Below the pieces are notes generated by a model, which was given only the letters and a program-made list of their open reading frames with translations, was not told where the DNA came from and did no database searches. Below, piece by piece: positions 24,709-34,048 of a stretch of 56,161 nucleotides of DNA. Position numbers and translations under genes: made by a program. Source of the stretch: Phycisphaerales bacterium (lineage in GTDB: Bacteria > Planctomycetota > Phycisphaerae > Phycisphaerales > UBA1924); contig JARGPA010000022.1 in NCBI GenBank assembly GCA_029213305.1, positions 1 to 56,161 of the forward strand, read 5' to 3'. Position 1 is the first letter of the stretch. Each line of letters starts with the position of its first letter.

Positions 24709-25980
24709 TCAATCCCTAACGATCAATCTCGGATACTCAATCAAAACACGATCTTGAATCGGACCGTTCATCCCTGGATCAACCCGAAACTCAATATGCT
24801 GAGTATCTCGATCGAGCTCAGTATTGAGTTCGATGCTTGGAACCTCCGCGTTGAGTCGCTGACGGATGAGCTCAACTCGTTGCCCTGAGTATGTGATCGA
24901 ATGGACTGAGACGACACAATCAGTCCAAAGATTGATCGGCGCAATCAGTTTACACGCAAAGTGTTCACTCCCCCTTGGTAACGGATACATGACTCGCACC
25001 GGAGCATGAAGATCAATCGTAGAGAATACAGGATGGGTGTTGCCTGTCATGATACTCGGGTCCGGAGTCCAGTTCCGATCCCCAGTGGGTTCGATGAGCT
25101 CGGGAGTTATTTCCGCAAATGAAACAACCCTTGATGATAAATCTACAAGATCAACCCCGCTGGGTGTGTCTGGGTTGAGCATCCAAATGGATTGAGAGTT
25201 GTCTGTTATCCCAAAGGAAGAGTGATCAACCGAAACAGAGAGAGGGTGTTCGAAATCAAAATCGAACTCATCTGATCGAATCCGTAACCCGTCATTTGTT
25301 GTGACATACATCCCTTGCACTTGCTCGTATATATTCGCAAGTTCAATGGTTTCCACTTGATCAATATCGAGACTGATATCGCCTCGGGAAGTTTCGATTA
25401 TTGTTGTCACTCCGATTGACTCAATAAATCCTTCGAGGAGATCGCCGCTGTATGTCCGGATTAAATCAGACTCTGCAGCAAACTCAATCGGGTTGATCCC
25501 TAAGTTTTCAGATTGATGATCAGATATGTAAAGTATCTTCTCAAGGGGTATCAACGCTTCACTGCGAATTGTACCCTGAGTGTAAACAGTGCAACGGAGG
25601 AAATCTGGGACTTTCGAATCCTTCACACGCCCACGGATGACCTGCCCATCGGTTAACCAGATTAGCCGATCCGCAGGAACCTGTTCAAGTACAGGAATTT
25701 CTCCATCGGTTTGAACCTGGACCGATTCCCGTCGAGGAGCGATCGCAAAGAACAGATCATCTACTCTCCATTGTCTCCGAATCCCATATGGATCAATGCT
25801 CTCAACGCGTTCCTGATTGACGTTGACTACTTGAGTTTCAATAAACTCAAGATCACGAGTACACAGTGTCCAAGTAAAATCGTCCATGATCGCATGAGCG
25901 TTCGTGTTGAATCCAATCGTTGTTGCGGCTATCGCAATCAATGGAGCTGCTGATTGTTGTAGTAGTAATCGTCGATTCAT
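24709..25980 (-). CDS. Secreted protein with NPCBM-like C-terminal domain
   Basis: A 423-residue exported protein of unknown role. The N-terminus MNRRLLLQQSAAPLIAIAATT has an Arg pair before a hydrophobic segment, cleaved near NAHA. The middle (about 85-220) has several short strand-rich parts with Gly-Asp turns (WLTDGQVIRGRV, TYSGDLLEGFIE). The last 130 residues (NTHPVFSTIDLHAPVRVMYP, then HFACKLIAPIN) resemble the NPCBM/NEW2-type carbohydrate-binding beta sandwich common in planctomycetes. It is the last gene of the operon, 31 bases after the prenyltransferase-fold gene. The domain match is from memory and not tested. Confidence 0.65.
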   Translation of the reverse strand: MNRRLLLQQSAAPLIAIAATTIGFNTNAHAIMDDFTWTLCTRDLEFIETQVVNVNQERVESIDPYGIRRQWRVDDLFFAIAPRRESVQVQTDGEIPVLEQVPADRLIWLTDGQVIRGRVKDSKVPDFLRCTVYTQGTIRSEALIPLEKILYISDHQSENLGINPIEFAAESDLIRTYSGDLLEGFIESIGVTTIIETSRGDISLDIDQVETIELANIYEQVQGMYVTTNDGLRIRSDEFDFDFEHPLSVSVDHSSFGITDNSQSIWMLNPDTPSGVDLVDLSSRVVSFAEITPELIEPTGDRNWTPDPSIMTGNTHPVFSTIDLHAPVRVMYPLPRGSEHFACKLIAPINLWTDCVVSVHSITYSGQRVELIRQRLNAEVPSIELNTELDRDTQHIEFRVDPGMNGPIQDRVLIEYPRLIVRD

Positions 25981-26011
25981 GTTGTCAATTGTCTCATGTA
26001 TATTGCACTAT

Positions 26012-27115
26012 CTACTTCTGAAAGATCGGTAAATACCGCTTTGGCATTTGGAGAATAATGAGCGCCATCGCCGTGCCGTAGGGTTTGCCAACAGAACGAT
26101 CATCCCATGATCCGTCCTCGTTCTGGGCTCCAATCAACTCCCCCCGAATTGCAGGCCACCAGAGTTCCCAGTGTTCCCCTCCTGCGAGATACATTGTTTG
26201 AACCGCGTAGTACTGTCCATAAAAATAGTGAGATCGAGTGGATGATGCTTTTCCAGGGAGCGCGTTCGTTACAAGATATGCAATTCCCCGATCAATTGCA
26301 TCGTCCTCATAAATCCCAGAATAATACAACGATGCAACTCCCGCCGCAGTTCTAGGCCAAGCACTATTCCCCGAACCGAGCTGGTACTTAAATCCGCCAT
26401 CACTATTTTGACACATCCGTACATACTCGACGGCGCGATCAATTACCTCGCTCGAAACCTCGATCCCCGCGTTTCGAGCACTCCGCAGCGCCATAATCTG
26501 ACAGATTGTTACAGAAACATCTGCATCGTATGGGACAGGGTTGTATCTCCATCCGCCATCTTCGTTTTGAGTCTGCTCTATAAGTCGAATGGAACGTACG
26601 AGTGTCTCGTGAATGCGAGTCGTCCGTGCGTTGTCGCCTCCAGGAGTCATCCCATAAACTTCACCCAAAAACAACGCCGCGAATCCGTGCCCATACATCG
26701 GACCATTATTCGCTTCTGAAGTAATGAGCCCATTCTCAGCCGTTGAGTTGAGAATATACTCAACCCCACGATCAACCGCGTCGCCATAGGGTCCGCGTCC
26801 CGGAACATGCCCGTCAGCCATCATTGCTAGACACGCAAGAGAAGTGATCGCAACATTCTTGCCGAATCGTCCCGATTCCCATGATCCATCATCATTCTGA
26901 GTATCAATAAGATACGAAATGCCCAATGATACTGCATTGTCGAGTTCTGGAATGATCTCAGAATCCATCGGGGAGTTCTGGGCACCAATCGCAGGTACAT
27001 TTGAAGTTTCTGGATCTATCGAACCCTCTTGAGCAACGCAAATAGGTGCGATCATAACAACAGCAATCGAAATCAACGAACTACACAATCGGGTATGTCT
27101 CATAGTGTGCTTCAT
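26012..27115 (-). CDS. Prenyltransferase/terpene-cyclase-fold repeat protein, secreted
   Basis: About 367 residues. The start at the ATG before KHTMRH gives a signal peptide (LCSSLISIAVVMIAPICVAQ). The rest is a set of alpha-alpha toroid repeats as in squalene cyclase and prenyltransferases: LIDTQNDDGSWESGRFGKN, then IEQTQNEDGGWRYNP, then MCQNSDGGFKYQLGSG and IGAQNEDGSWDDRSVGKPYG. The QnxDGsW motif recurs. No DxDD acid motif of true cyclases is seen, so it is probably a binding or scaffold protein. The frame extends upstream into the neighbouring gene, and I reject that longer start because it lacks a signal peptide. It sits in the vWA operon, seven bases from the gene before it. Confidence 0.8.
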   Translation of the reverse strand: MKHTMRHTRLCSSLISIAVVMIAPICVAQEGSIDPETSNVPAIGAQNSPMDSEIIPELDNAVSLGISYLIDTQNDDGSWESGRFGKNVAITSLACLAMMADGHVPGRGPYGDAVDRGVEYILNSTAENGLITSEANNGPMYGHGFAALFLGEVYGMTPGGDNARTTRIHETLVRSIRLIEQTQNEDGGWRYNPVPYDADVSVTICQIMALRSARNAGIEVSSEVIDRAVEYVRMCQNSDGGFKYQLGSGNSAWPRTAAGVASLYYSGIYEDDAIDRGIAYLVTNALPGKASSTRSHYFYGQYYAVQTMYLAGGEHWELWWPAIRGELIGAQNEDGSWDDRSVGKPYGTAMALIILQMPKRYLPIFQK

Positions 27116-27122
27116 GCCCAAC

Positions 27123-27869
27123 TCACTCCTCATCATCCGCAAGCGCACGGAAATAACGCTCAGTAACACTCCGATACAACTCAGAATATTCATCCGCGAT
27201 CCCCTGGGAGAGTGCATCTCGAATCCGTTTGGGTAACGATCCCCATCGAACACCATCGAGTTGGATCTCATCGCCCGGGTTCGCATCAGATGATCCTGCA
27301 GGCATCGAAGTATCACCCGATTCGCTAGAAGATTCACTCCCTTGCCCGGGCGCTTGCTCTTGTTGCTGTTGATCAGGTTGATCTTCATTGGATCCCGAAG
27401 ATTGCTCGGAGGATGACGATTGACCACCGCCGCCCGATTGATTCTGCTCTGCAGATTCAATCACTTGATCCAGTTTACGTAGAATATCTTCTTGAAGTCT
27501 CTGGGTTGCAATCGACAAATCATCCTGATTCTCAATCCGAGCAGCGACCTGATCCATAAGCCCGATTGCTTGAGTAAATGCTTGCCCCGCTTGTTGGGGA
27601 CTCAGTACTCGATCAAGCTCTGCATCATTCGGATCTTCCAATGCTTGCTCATCTGTCGATCCATCGTCGTCGTCAATCCCAAGTAACTCGTCGAGTGATG
27701 GAAGAGACTTTGGTTCATCAGATTCAGTCGATGACTCTTCAGGTTCATCAACTCCTGATTCCATGTAGTTGTTATTTGTTACCTCAGCGCTCGTAAAGGT
27801 ACTCACCCAAGTCGGGTTTGCGAAAAACAAACAAGCTCCAAGAGCAGTAGGGAGGGTGTGTAGGATCAT
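27123..27869 (-). CDS. Acidic, low-complexity secreted protein of the vWA operon
   Basis: 248 residues. A short hydrophobic N-terminus (HTLPTALGACLFFANPTWVS) suggests export. Most of the chain is Glu, Asp, Ser and Gln rich, with a Gln/Gly/Ser block (NQSGGGGQSSSSEQ and later DQQQQEQ). The C-terminal 45 residues (VRWGSLPKRIRDALSQGIAD, then YRSVTERYFRALA) are the only ordered-looking part and match the short conserved tail of planctomycete proteins found next to BatA operons (from memory). GGAGGAG precedes the ATG. It lies two bases from the DUF4175-like gene. Confidence 0.72.
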   Translation of the reverse strand: MILHTLPTALGACLFFANPTWVSTFTSAEVTNNNYMESGVDEPEESSTESDEPKSLPSLDELLGIDDDDGSTDEQALEDPNDAELDRVLSPQQAGQAFTQAIGLMDQVAARIENQDDLSIATQRLQEDILRKLDQVIESAEQNQSGGGGQSSSSEQSSGSNEDQPDQQQQEQAPGQGSESSSESGDTSMPAGSSDANPGDEIQLDGVRWGSLPKRIRDALSQGIADEYSELYRSVTERYFRALADDEE

Positions 27870-27871
27870 GT

Positions 27872-30800
27872 TCAGTTCTCCTCCTCATTGAGCTCAATAG
27901 TTTTTGTATTGTCCGGAGTGTCCTCAACGGGTGCACCAGTTTGGGAACTCATTTCTTCGATAAGTTTTTGCCCATGTTCAAAGAGTTGTCGTTGTAACTC
28001 GGATACCGCTCGGATCTCTTCATCATTGACCAGGTCAGGGTTTTCACTGAGTTCGCGAGTTTGTAGACCAACGAGTTCTTGCATTGAACGAAGGAGTTGT
28101 ATCTGTGCGATCGGAGGGATAACAGGCTCTTCGCCTTGACTCCCGGATCCGCTGCTTGAACCACCCTGTGATCCATCATCAAAGTCATCCGAATCATCAC
28201 TTGATGATTGATCATCCAACACATCGACAAGAGTCTTGAGGATTGTAATCGATGCTTGCTGGGATAGCTGCACCCGTCGTTCAATGGTCCGTTTGCTCAA
28301 CCCTTCGCGACTCTTAATCATTCGTAGATCGAGTTGTGTATGCGCAAGTTCGAAGATCGGTGCATCGCTTAGTTCTGTCGTTTTTTCATAGAGCTCATCA
28401 AGATCAGCGCGAATCTGTTCTTGAGATGATGCAATTGTTCGAGCAGTTGCTCGTCCGCGTCGATCGAGCGCTTCGAGTCCTAGCAATATAGTTTCATCAC
28501 GGATAACAATTTGTTGCTCCAACGATTCTCGATACGCATCTTTTAACTCATCTCGAATCCGTCTCGCTTGTCGATCCGCAGCTTGATCATCAAGACGATT
28601 TGCCTCTTCAAGTGCGTTGTTGAGATTTAACAAACTCGTCTGCTCCGATCGCATCGCAGCTTCGCTTTGAGCAGGGTTCTCCCTGAGCGATTCAATCGCA
28701 ATACTCTGCGATCCAGCGCTCTTAGCAATGAACTCAGCAATCGATCGAGTCTCTGGGAATGCGCCAATCGCTTCGTCACGAACCGAAAGGGTATTCTGCG
28801 AGAGATGAATCATACGATCTGCAAGATGTTCCTCGCTCTGATGCTCCTCGCTCGGCCCATCCTCAATGAATGACTTGAGTAGAGCTATCTCAAATCCCTG
28901 CACGCTGATCAATCCTTCAATAGACTCAATGATCGACGCAAGCTCTCGACGCAGCGCGTTGTCTCTATTCTGGATCGTGTTCTCAAGCTCTTCGAGCATC
29001 TCCTCGAGTTCATCGAGGACTTCGCTCTGTGTCTGAGTCGCAGATGATGTCTGATTCGATGCGATCTGCTCACCCGCATCTCGTAGCCGTTGTTCAATCT
29101 GCGAACTCCGCCCTTGCTCAGCAGCTCGATTCAATGCTTCTGCCTGCGTTGGGTCATGCTCTTGGAGTTGCTCTGAACGCTCATCAAGAGTTTCTACTGC
29201 TTGTCTTGCATCATCAGAGAGTTCGAGTTGACGATCGAGTATCTGCTCAAGAGAAGATCGTTGATTCTGATCAAGCTGGTTCAACGACTTTCCTGCAAGC
29301 TCCGTACTCAACTCCGCAGTATCATCGCGGATTGATTCAAGATCATCACGAAGTTGTTGTACCGCTCTCAGCGCAAGCCAAGAGTCTTGCCCACGATCTA
29401 ACATCGAGAGAAGTTCTCCGATTCGATCTCGCACATCGCGCTGGCTCTTCGCTGCTTTTTCATTCTCATTGCGATCTATTCGATCACTTGCTTGCTCGCT
29501 TGCTTTGATCGCCTCGTCAAGCACTGCAGAAGAATCACGCAAGAGTGATTCCAATGTTGTGTCATCAAGCGCGTTGCGTTGTATCGTGGAATGCAACTGA
29601 TCAATAACTCGTTTATTGTTTGAGAGTTGGCTTACAATCGAGCGTTGCTCTCTGCTCGATTGAAGTTCGCTTGATTCAAGACGATCCTGAAGATCACTCT
29701 GTAATCCATCGAGCTGTCTGAGCGAGTTTCGGATCGGTGCAAGGTCCTTGCGAACATTCTCGATCAACTCCGCATCAGATACGATTGTCAAAACACGAGT
29801 CGCGGACTCGGTATATCCATGTGCAGAATGGAGTTGCTCCTTTGCTACTTCGGCCTCAGAATCATGTCGTAGATCCCATGCAGATGCAACAATCCAAATC
29901 TGATCACCGTCTTGTATTTCAAACGCAGACAAATCAAGAGTTGTATTGAGTTCAGTTCGAATCTCAGAATCTATATCCTGACGAATCACCTCGCGAGGAT
30001 CATGGATTGCTTCATGAGGAGCGCCGCTAGATTCTCCAGGTTTGCGAGCAACCGTTGACTCAATCATCCCATTACGAAGACCCAAGTCATCGCTTAACTC
30101 AATTTGCAAATCAATCATCGCATGCGACGAGACAATCTCATCGTGAATCGGCGCAATAATCGAAACCCCAGGATTCTGATCTCTCAATACATTCATCGAT
30201 AACACAATTGGTGTTCGCACAGGAATCCCGAACGAATCTACTACACCAGGTTCAATCAGTGCACTGTTTGTTGCAATCAATGTAAGCTCAATTGAGTTAT
30301 CTGTAGGCTGCGAAACAGATTCAAGCTCATTCAAACTCGCAAGTGATCCCACCCATGCAGGAGTCAAGTTCTCTGGGAAGAGTACATCTTTACTAAAGTT
30401 CCAACGAATACGAACTCGTGACCCTTCTAGGACTGGAGAAACAACAGAGTCGTATGTCGACGAACTCTGCATTCCATCAAGTATCAATCCAGAATCCACA
30501 ATTGACTGAGCATAACTGGGTAATGCAATGTCAATTTCAGTTCCGACCAACTCTGGAGGCTGAGCAAGCTCAATCATCCGGGAGTTCTTCACATCATCCT
30601 GAGTCTGGATCTTATATTCAAGCAAGAAAGATTCTTGATCAATACGCGATGTGACTCCCTTGATATCCAATAGCTGCTCATAGATTGGAGTCCCCGACTC
30701 TGCATCTCTCCGATTCTGTGGGACAAGCATTGTCTTGGTCCACTCACTGATCGCCTTTCGGTTTCGATCTGTCAATCGCCAGTTCACTGTTGCTCGTGCG

Positions 30801-31531
30801 TTCGCATCATCATCCGATATGTCCGAACCAATCAATGCGCGGATCGGTACTGCGATATCCGAAGCGCGAGGAGATGTGTCACTCACATCTACAATCGCGA
30901 ACCGCTTCGGCCAACTCACCCCGCTCCAAGGGGTCAAGATCCGCTGCGACCCGATCATCGCTAAACGAGGTGTCCGATATGACATCCCCCCGACCAGACT
31001 GATGACGATAACAAAAAATAATGTTCCACGCAGGAGATCTTTGAGCTTGAAAATCGATGGGTAATGAGTTCCATCGAGTCTTCTATTCATTGTTGTCAAC
31101 GCCGCAGCGCGTAATGCGCCAGTAATCGGATCGGTATCTGTATCAGCTCGTTGATCACCAAGCTCTACCGCGCTCGCTACGAGCCCTCGCAATGACGGAT
31201 CACGTTGTTCAATCTGGATCGCGATATCAACCGGGGTAACCCGAGCCCTGAGAGCAGGCCCAACAAAAGATCGCCAACACCGAAAACTGAGATAGATTAA
31301 CCCAAGCAAAAATACGACTCGAATCCCAATCGGTAATCGGAGTACATAATCAACGAGAATCATCACAAGTATTGTTCCTGCGATAAATGCACAACTCAGG
31401 AATACACCGCGTAACAGAATGATCGACTTGAGCTTTAAGCAAAGCTTGCTCAGTTTCTTACCAAGTAATGCAAGCGCATCGCGAGATGCTTCTGCGTTGT
31501 TCAGTTCAAGATGAGTCGATTGATCAGACAT
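27872..31531 (-). CDS. DUF4175-like membrane protein with long coiled coil
   Basis: About 1,219 residues. Two or three hydrophobic segments near the N-terminus (IILLRGVFLSCAFIAGTILV, PIGIRVVFLLGLIYLSF, and a third near residue 190, LFFVIVISLVGGM) anchor it. VDIAIQIEQRDPSLRGLVAS matches the family block after the membrane pair. Residues about 600-1150 are Gln/Glu/Arg/Leu-rich coiled coil. A Ser/Gly-rich low-complexity patch (QGGSSSGSGSQGEE) precedes the end. Such proteins accompany BatA-like vWA operons in planctomycetes; the function is unknown. A longer start 20 codons up is possible, but this ATG gives the expected cytoplasmic N-terminus. Confidence 0.78.
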   Translation of the reverse strand: MSDQSTHLELNNAEASRDALALLGKKLSKLCLKLKSIILLRGVFLSCAFIAGTILVMILVDYVLRLPIGIRVVFLLGLIYLSFRCWRSFVGPALRARVTPVDIAIQIEQRDPSLRGLVASAVELGDQRADTDTDPITGALRAAALTTMNRRLDGTHYPSIFKLKDLLRGTLFFVIVISLVGGMSYRTPRLAMIGSQRILTPWSGVSWPKRFAIVDVSDTSPRASDIAVPIRALIGSDISDDDANARATVNWRLTDRNRKAISEWTKTMLVPQNRRDAESGTPIYEQLLDIKGVTSRIDQESFLLEYKIQTQDDVKNSRMIELAQPPELVGTEIDIALPSYAQSIVDSGLILDGMQSSSTYDSVVSPVLEGSRVRIRWNFSKDVLFPENLTPAWVGSLASLNELESVSQPTDNSIELTLIATNSALIEPGVVDSFGIPVRTPIVLSMNVLRDQNPGVSIIAPIHDEIVSSHAMIDLQIELSDDLGLRNGMIESTVARKPGESSGAPHEAIHDPREVIRQDIDSEIRTELNTTLDLSAFEIQDGDQIWIVASAWDLRHDSEAEVAKEQLHSAHGYTESATRVLTIVSDAELIENVRKDLAPIRNSLRQLDGLQSDLQDRLESSELQSSREQRSIVSQLSNNKRVIDQLHSTIQRNALDDTTLESLLRDSSAVLDEAIKASEQASDRIDRNENEKAAKSQRDVRDRIGELLSMLDRGQDSWLALRAVQQLRDDLESIRDDTAELSTELAGKSLNQLDQNQRSSLEQILDRQLELSDDARQAVETLDERSEQLQEHDPTQAEALNRAAEQGRSSQIEQRLRDAGEQIASNQTSSATQTQSEVLDELEEMLEELENTIQNRDNALRRELASIIESIEGLISVQGFEIALLKSFIEDGPSEEHQSEEHLADRMIHLSQNTLSVRDEAIGAFPETRSIAEFIAKSAGSQSIAIESLRENPAQSEAAMRSEQTSLLNLNNALEEANRLDDQAADRQARRIRDELKDAYRESLEQQIVIRDETILLGLEALDRRGRATARTIASSQEQIRADLDELYEKTTELSDAPIFELAHTQLDLRMIKSREGLSKRTIERRVQLSQQASITILKTLVDVLDDQSSSDDSDDFDDGSQGGSSSGSGSQGEEPVIPPIAQIQLLRSMQELVGLQTRELSENPDLVNDEEIRAVSELQRQLFEHGQKLIEEMSSQTGAPVEDTPDNTKTIELNEEEN

Positions 31532-31621
31532 AAATACAGGGGAGTCCTTCTCTTTAATGTACCTTCCTTGTTCGCCAAAGGTTGTCATCATTAGTCATGA
31601 GTGATTGAAATAGTCCTCAGA

Positions 31622-34048
31622 TTATGCTAATCGGAGGCTGCGCCGCCCGATCCATTCACTTGTAAACAGAATCACCAACAAAATCAATATAATCGGCCGA
31701 TCCCAAAGCGAGCTCTGCTTTGGCGCTGATGCAATCGTTCGTGTTCGATTGGGCATCAACTCCGGAATTGTTCCAAAGTCATCAACGCTTATCATTTTTC
31801 CATTGCTTTGAGTTGCAAGCATCTCAAGAAGCGCGTAATCAGTATCAAGATTTCGTTGCTCATCTGATGGATCGAGCACCCTCGCTTGATTGTTGATCAT
31901 CGAAAGTTCTGCATCGACTCCAACCAAGGATGCTGTATATTGACCTGGTTGTGCAGGAACCCAAGTCCCCAACCGCGTGTCGCCCGTGCCACGGAGTAAA
32001 ACCAACTCAGGTTCATCTTGTTCAATGTTTGAACGAACTTCTACAAAGAGTTCATCCGGGATCGAATCAATTCGTTGTTGATCAAAGATACGCAATGAAA
32101 CCTGTGATGGATTCCCAGGACTCGGATCACTCGGAGTAATACTCAGCGCCGCAGCCGCGACGCGACGATCAACTGTCCCTCGTCCAATTGTTCGAATCAA
32201 AGGCAACCAAAACCGTTCAGGTAAATCTTCGCCTCGCCCATATCGCCAACGCCAGATCTCATCAGTCCCAACAAAGATCGTTCTCCCGGCGCCGTACCGC
32301 ATCATCGTCAAAATCGGAGCTTGTGTTCCATCAATGGTCGATGTCGCATTCGCCAATACGGAGACACCTGGTTTGAAACTCGTCTCGTCTAATGCTAATG
32401 CCCACTGGAGCTTTGACCATCCAGTGCTCGAGTTACTCAATCGATCAAGCCATCCATCGCGTTGATCATTCAGCCCAAGCACCCCAAGTCGATCCGCTTC
32501 AAGTGTGGATCTCATCGTCACAGGAGATTCCCAAGCAGGAGCAGCACGCTGCGATCCCGCAGCGTCGCCGTGCATTGGTAACAACGATGAAAGCGCCGAA
32601 TCATACCAACTCGCTGGGGTTGAACTCTGTCCCGCAATCCAGAGCAACCCCGCACCGTGTACCGTCACATGCTCACGCAAAGATTCAAGTTGAGATTCAG
32701 AGAAGAGCTCCGCTCGAACATCACCCAGAATAACAACATCATAAGGTTCCCATTCCTCAAGCGAGTTCGGGAGAACTGTGACAACCTCATCACCCTCTTG
32801 GACATATCTACGACTCGATGCAAGCAACAACGATGAGCTCACAATCGATTGTTCTCGCAACAATAAGTTTTTGATGTATCGATGTTCCCATCGTGGATAT
32901 CCATCTACATACAGAACCCGCATTGCGCGATCAACAACGCGTAATCGAACACTTGATTGATCATTGGTTGAATTGAGATTGAGTTGTTGATCGAGTGCAT
33001 CAGAATCATCTCCAACAAGCACAACATCAAACTCCTGATCTCCCTGTGCTGTAGGGGTATGTGTGATCGTTATCCACTCGTTGAAGTTACTTCGATCAGA
33101 TTCAGGATCGATAGATTCAATCCCAAGATGTTCTATCCCAACTGGATGTGACCCGACCACTTTGCCTGTGCTGTGCTCGACGAGATCAATCCTCATTGGG
33201 TGACGCTCAAGATCCTCCTTTGTGATACCAGTTCCCGCGAGTTGAATCTTGATTGGTACAAAGTCGTCTGCAAAGACCGCGCTTGGCGCTTCCACCCGAC
33301 TCACTGCAATGTCACGAACCGGACTCTCACTCCCAAGCGGAACGACAAACACGGGAATCTGCGAACCCTGGAGCGCATGGATAATCTCAGGATCAATCGG
33401 TTCGACGCTTCGTCCATCAGAGACAAGCACGATCGAAGAAATGGGTCTCGCCCTTGCTTCATCGAGTGCACTCAGTATCGACTCACCAATATTCGTCGCT
33501 CGGCCATCTGCCCTTACGAGATTCTCACTCTCAGGAACTCCACCTCGTGCGAGAACAGTGACTTGATCATCGAACCCGATCCAAAGAACCTGTTTTTGTT
33601 CCACAAGCGATTGCCAACTCGGATCCTGCTGAGTTCGATCGATCATCCGTGTCATCTGCTCATCGCGAGAGATCATCTCGCCGTCAGATTGGGAATCCTG
33701 AGTGGAAAGTGATTCAGATCGATCAAGCATGACGAGTGCCCAATCTTGCTCAACCCGAATATTTGTCTGCTCAATCATGGGCCCCAGAGCGACAGCCAAA
33801 AGCACCGCAACCCCAGCAACTCGTAATGAACCAAGCACAAATCGCATTGCTTTGGATCCAGGCACCGCTCGATAGGACCACCAGACTCCTGCGATAAGTA
33901 CCACAACTGCAATAAAGATCATCCACGCCGGCAACGGATGCACAAAGCTAAGATGCGCATCTGGAGAACCAAACCCCAACGAGCTCTCTCCATTGTCAGC
34001 TTCATTCGCTGTTCCTAACCCAAAGATCCAGTTGAGTATCTCATTCAT
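31622..34048 (-). CDS. Membrane protein with vWA-like domain (BatB/GATase-like)
   Basis: About 808 residues. Two transmembrane segments lie near the N-terminus (AWMIFIAVVVLIAGVWWSYR, RVAGVAVLLAVALGPMIE). A von Willebrand A domain follows: WALVMLDRSESLSTQDSQS holds the start of the metal-binding site, though DxSxS is changed to DRSES. SIVLVSDGRS follows. A glutamine-amidotransferase-like part (VLYVDGYPRWEHRYIKNLLL, then DVVILGDVRAE) and a C-terminal membrane segment (PIILILLVILFTSEWIGRR) complete it. This architecture is common beside BatA in planctomycetes. The ATG overlaps the previous stop in TGATG, which indicates translational coupling. TTG one codon up is a less likely start. Confidence 0.83.
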   Translation of the reverse strand: MNEILNWIFGLGTANEADNGESSLGFGSPDAHLSFVHPLPAWMIFIAVVVLIAGVWWSYRAVPGSKAMRFVLGSLRVAGVAVLLAVALGPMIEQTNIRVEQDWALVMLDRSESLSTQDSQSDGEMISRDEQMTRMIDRTQQDPSWQSLVEQKQVLWIGFDDQVTVLARGGVPESENLVRADGRATNIGESILSALDEARARPISSIVLVSDGRSVEPIDPEIIHALQGSQIPVFVVPLGSESPVRDIAVSRVEAPSAVFADDFVPIKIQLAGTGITKEDLERHPMRIDLVEHSTGKVVGSHPVGIEHLGIESIDPESDRSNFNEWITITHTPTAQGDQEFDVVLVGDDSDALDQQLNLNSTNDQSSVRLRVVDRAMRVLYVDGYPRWEHRYIKNLLLREQSIVSSSLLLASSRRYVQEGDEVVTVLPNSLEEWEPYDVVILGDVRAELFSESQLESLREHVTVHGAGLLWIAGQSSTPASWYDSALSSLLPMHGDAAGSQRAAPAWESPVTMRSTLEADRLGVLGLNDQRDGWLDRLSNSSTGWSKLQWALALDETSFKPGVSVLANATSTIDGTQAPILTMMRYGAGRTIFVGTDEIWRWRYGRGEDLPERFWLPLIRTIGRGTVDRRVAAAALSITPSDPSPGNPSQVSLRIFDQQRIDSIPDELFVEVRSNIEQDEPELVLLRGTGDTRLGTWVPAQPGQYTASLVGVDAELSMINNQARVLDPSDEQRNLDTDYALLEMLATQSNGKMISVDDFGTIPELMPNRTRTIASAPKQSSLWDRPIILILLVILFTSEWIGRRSLRLA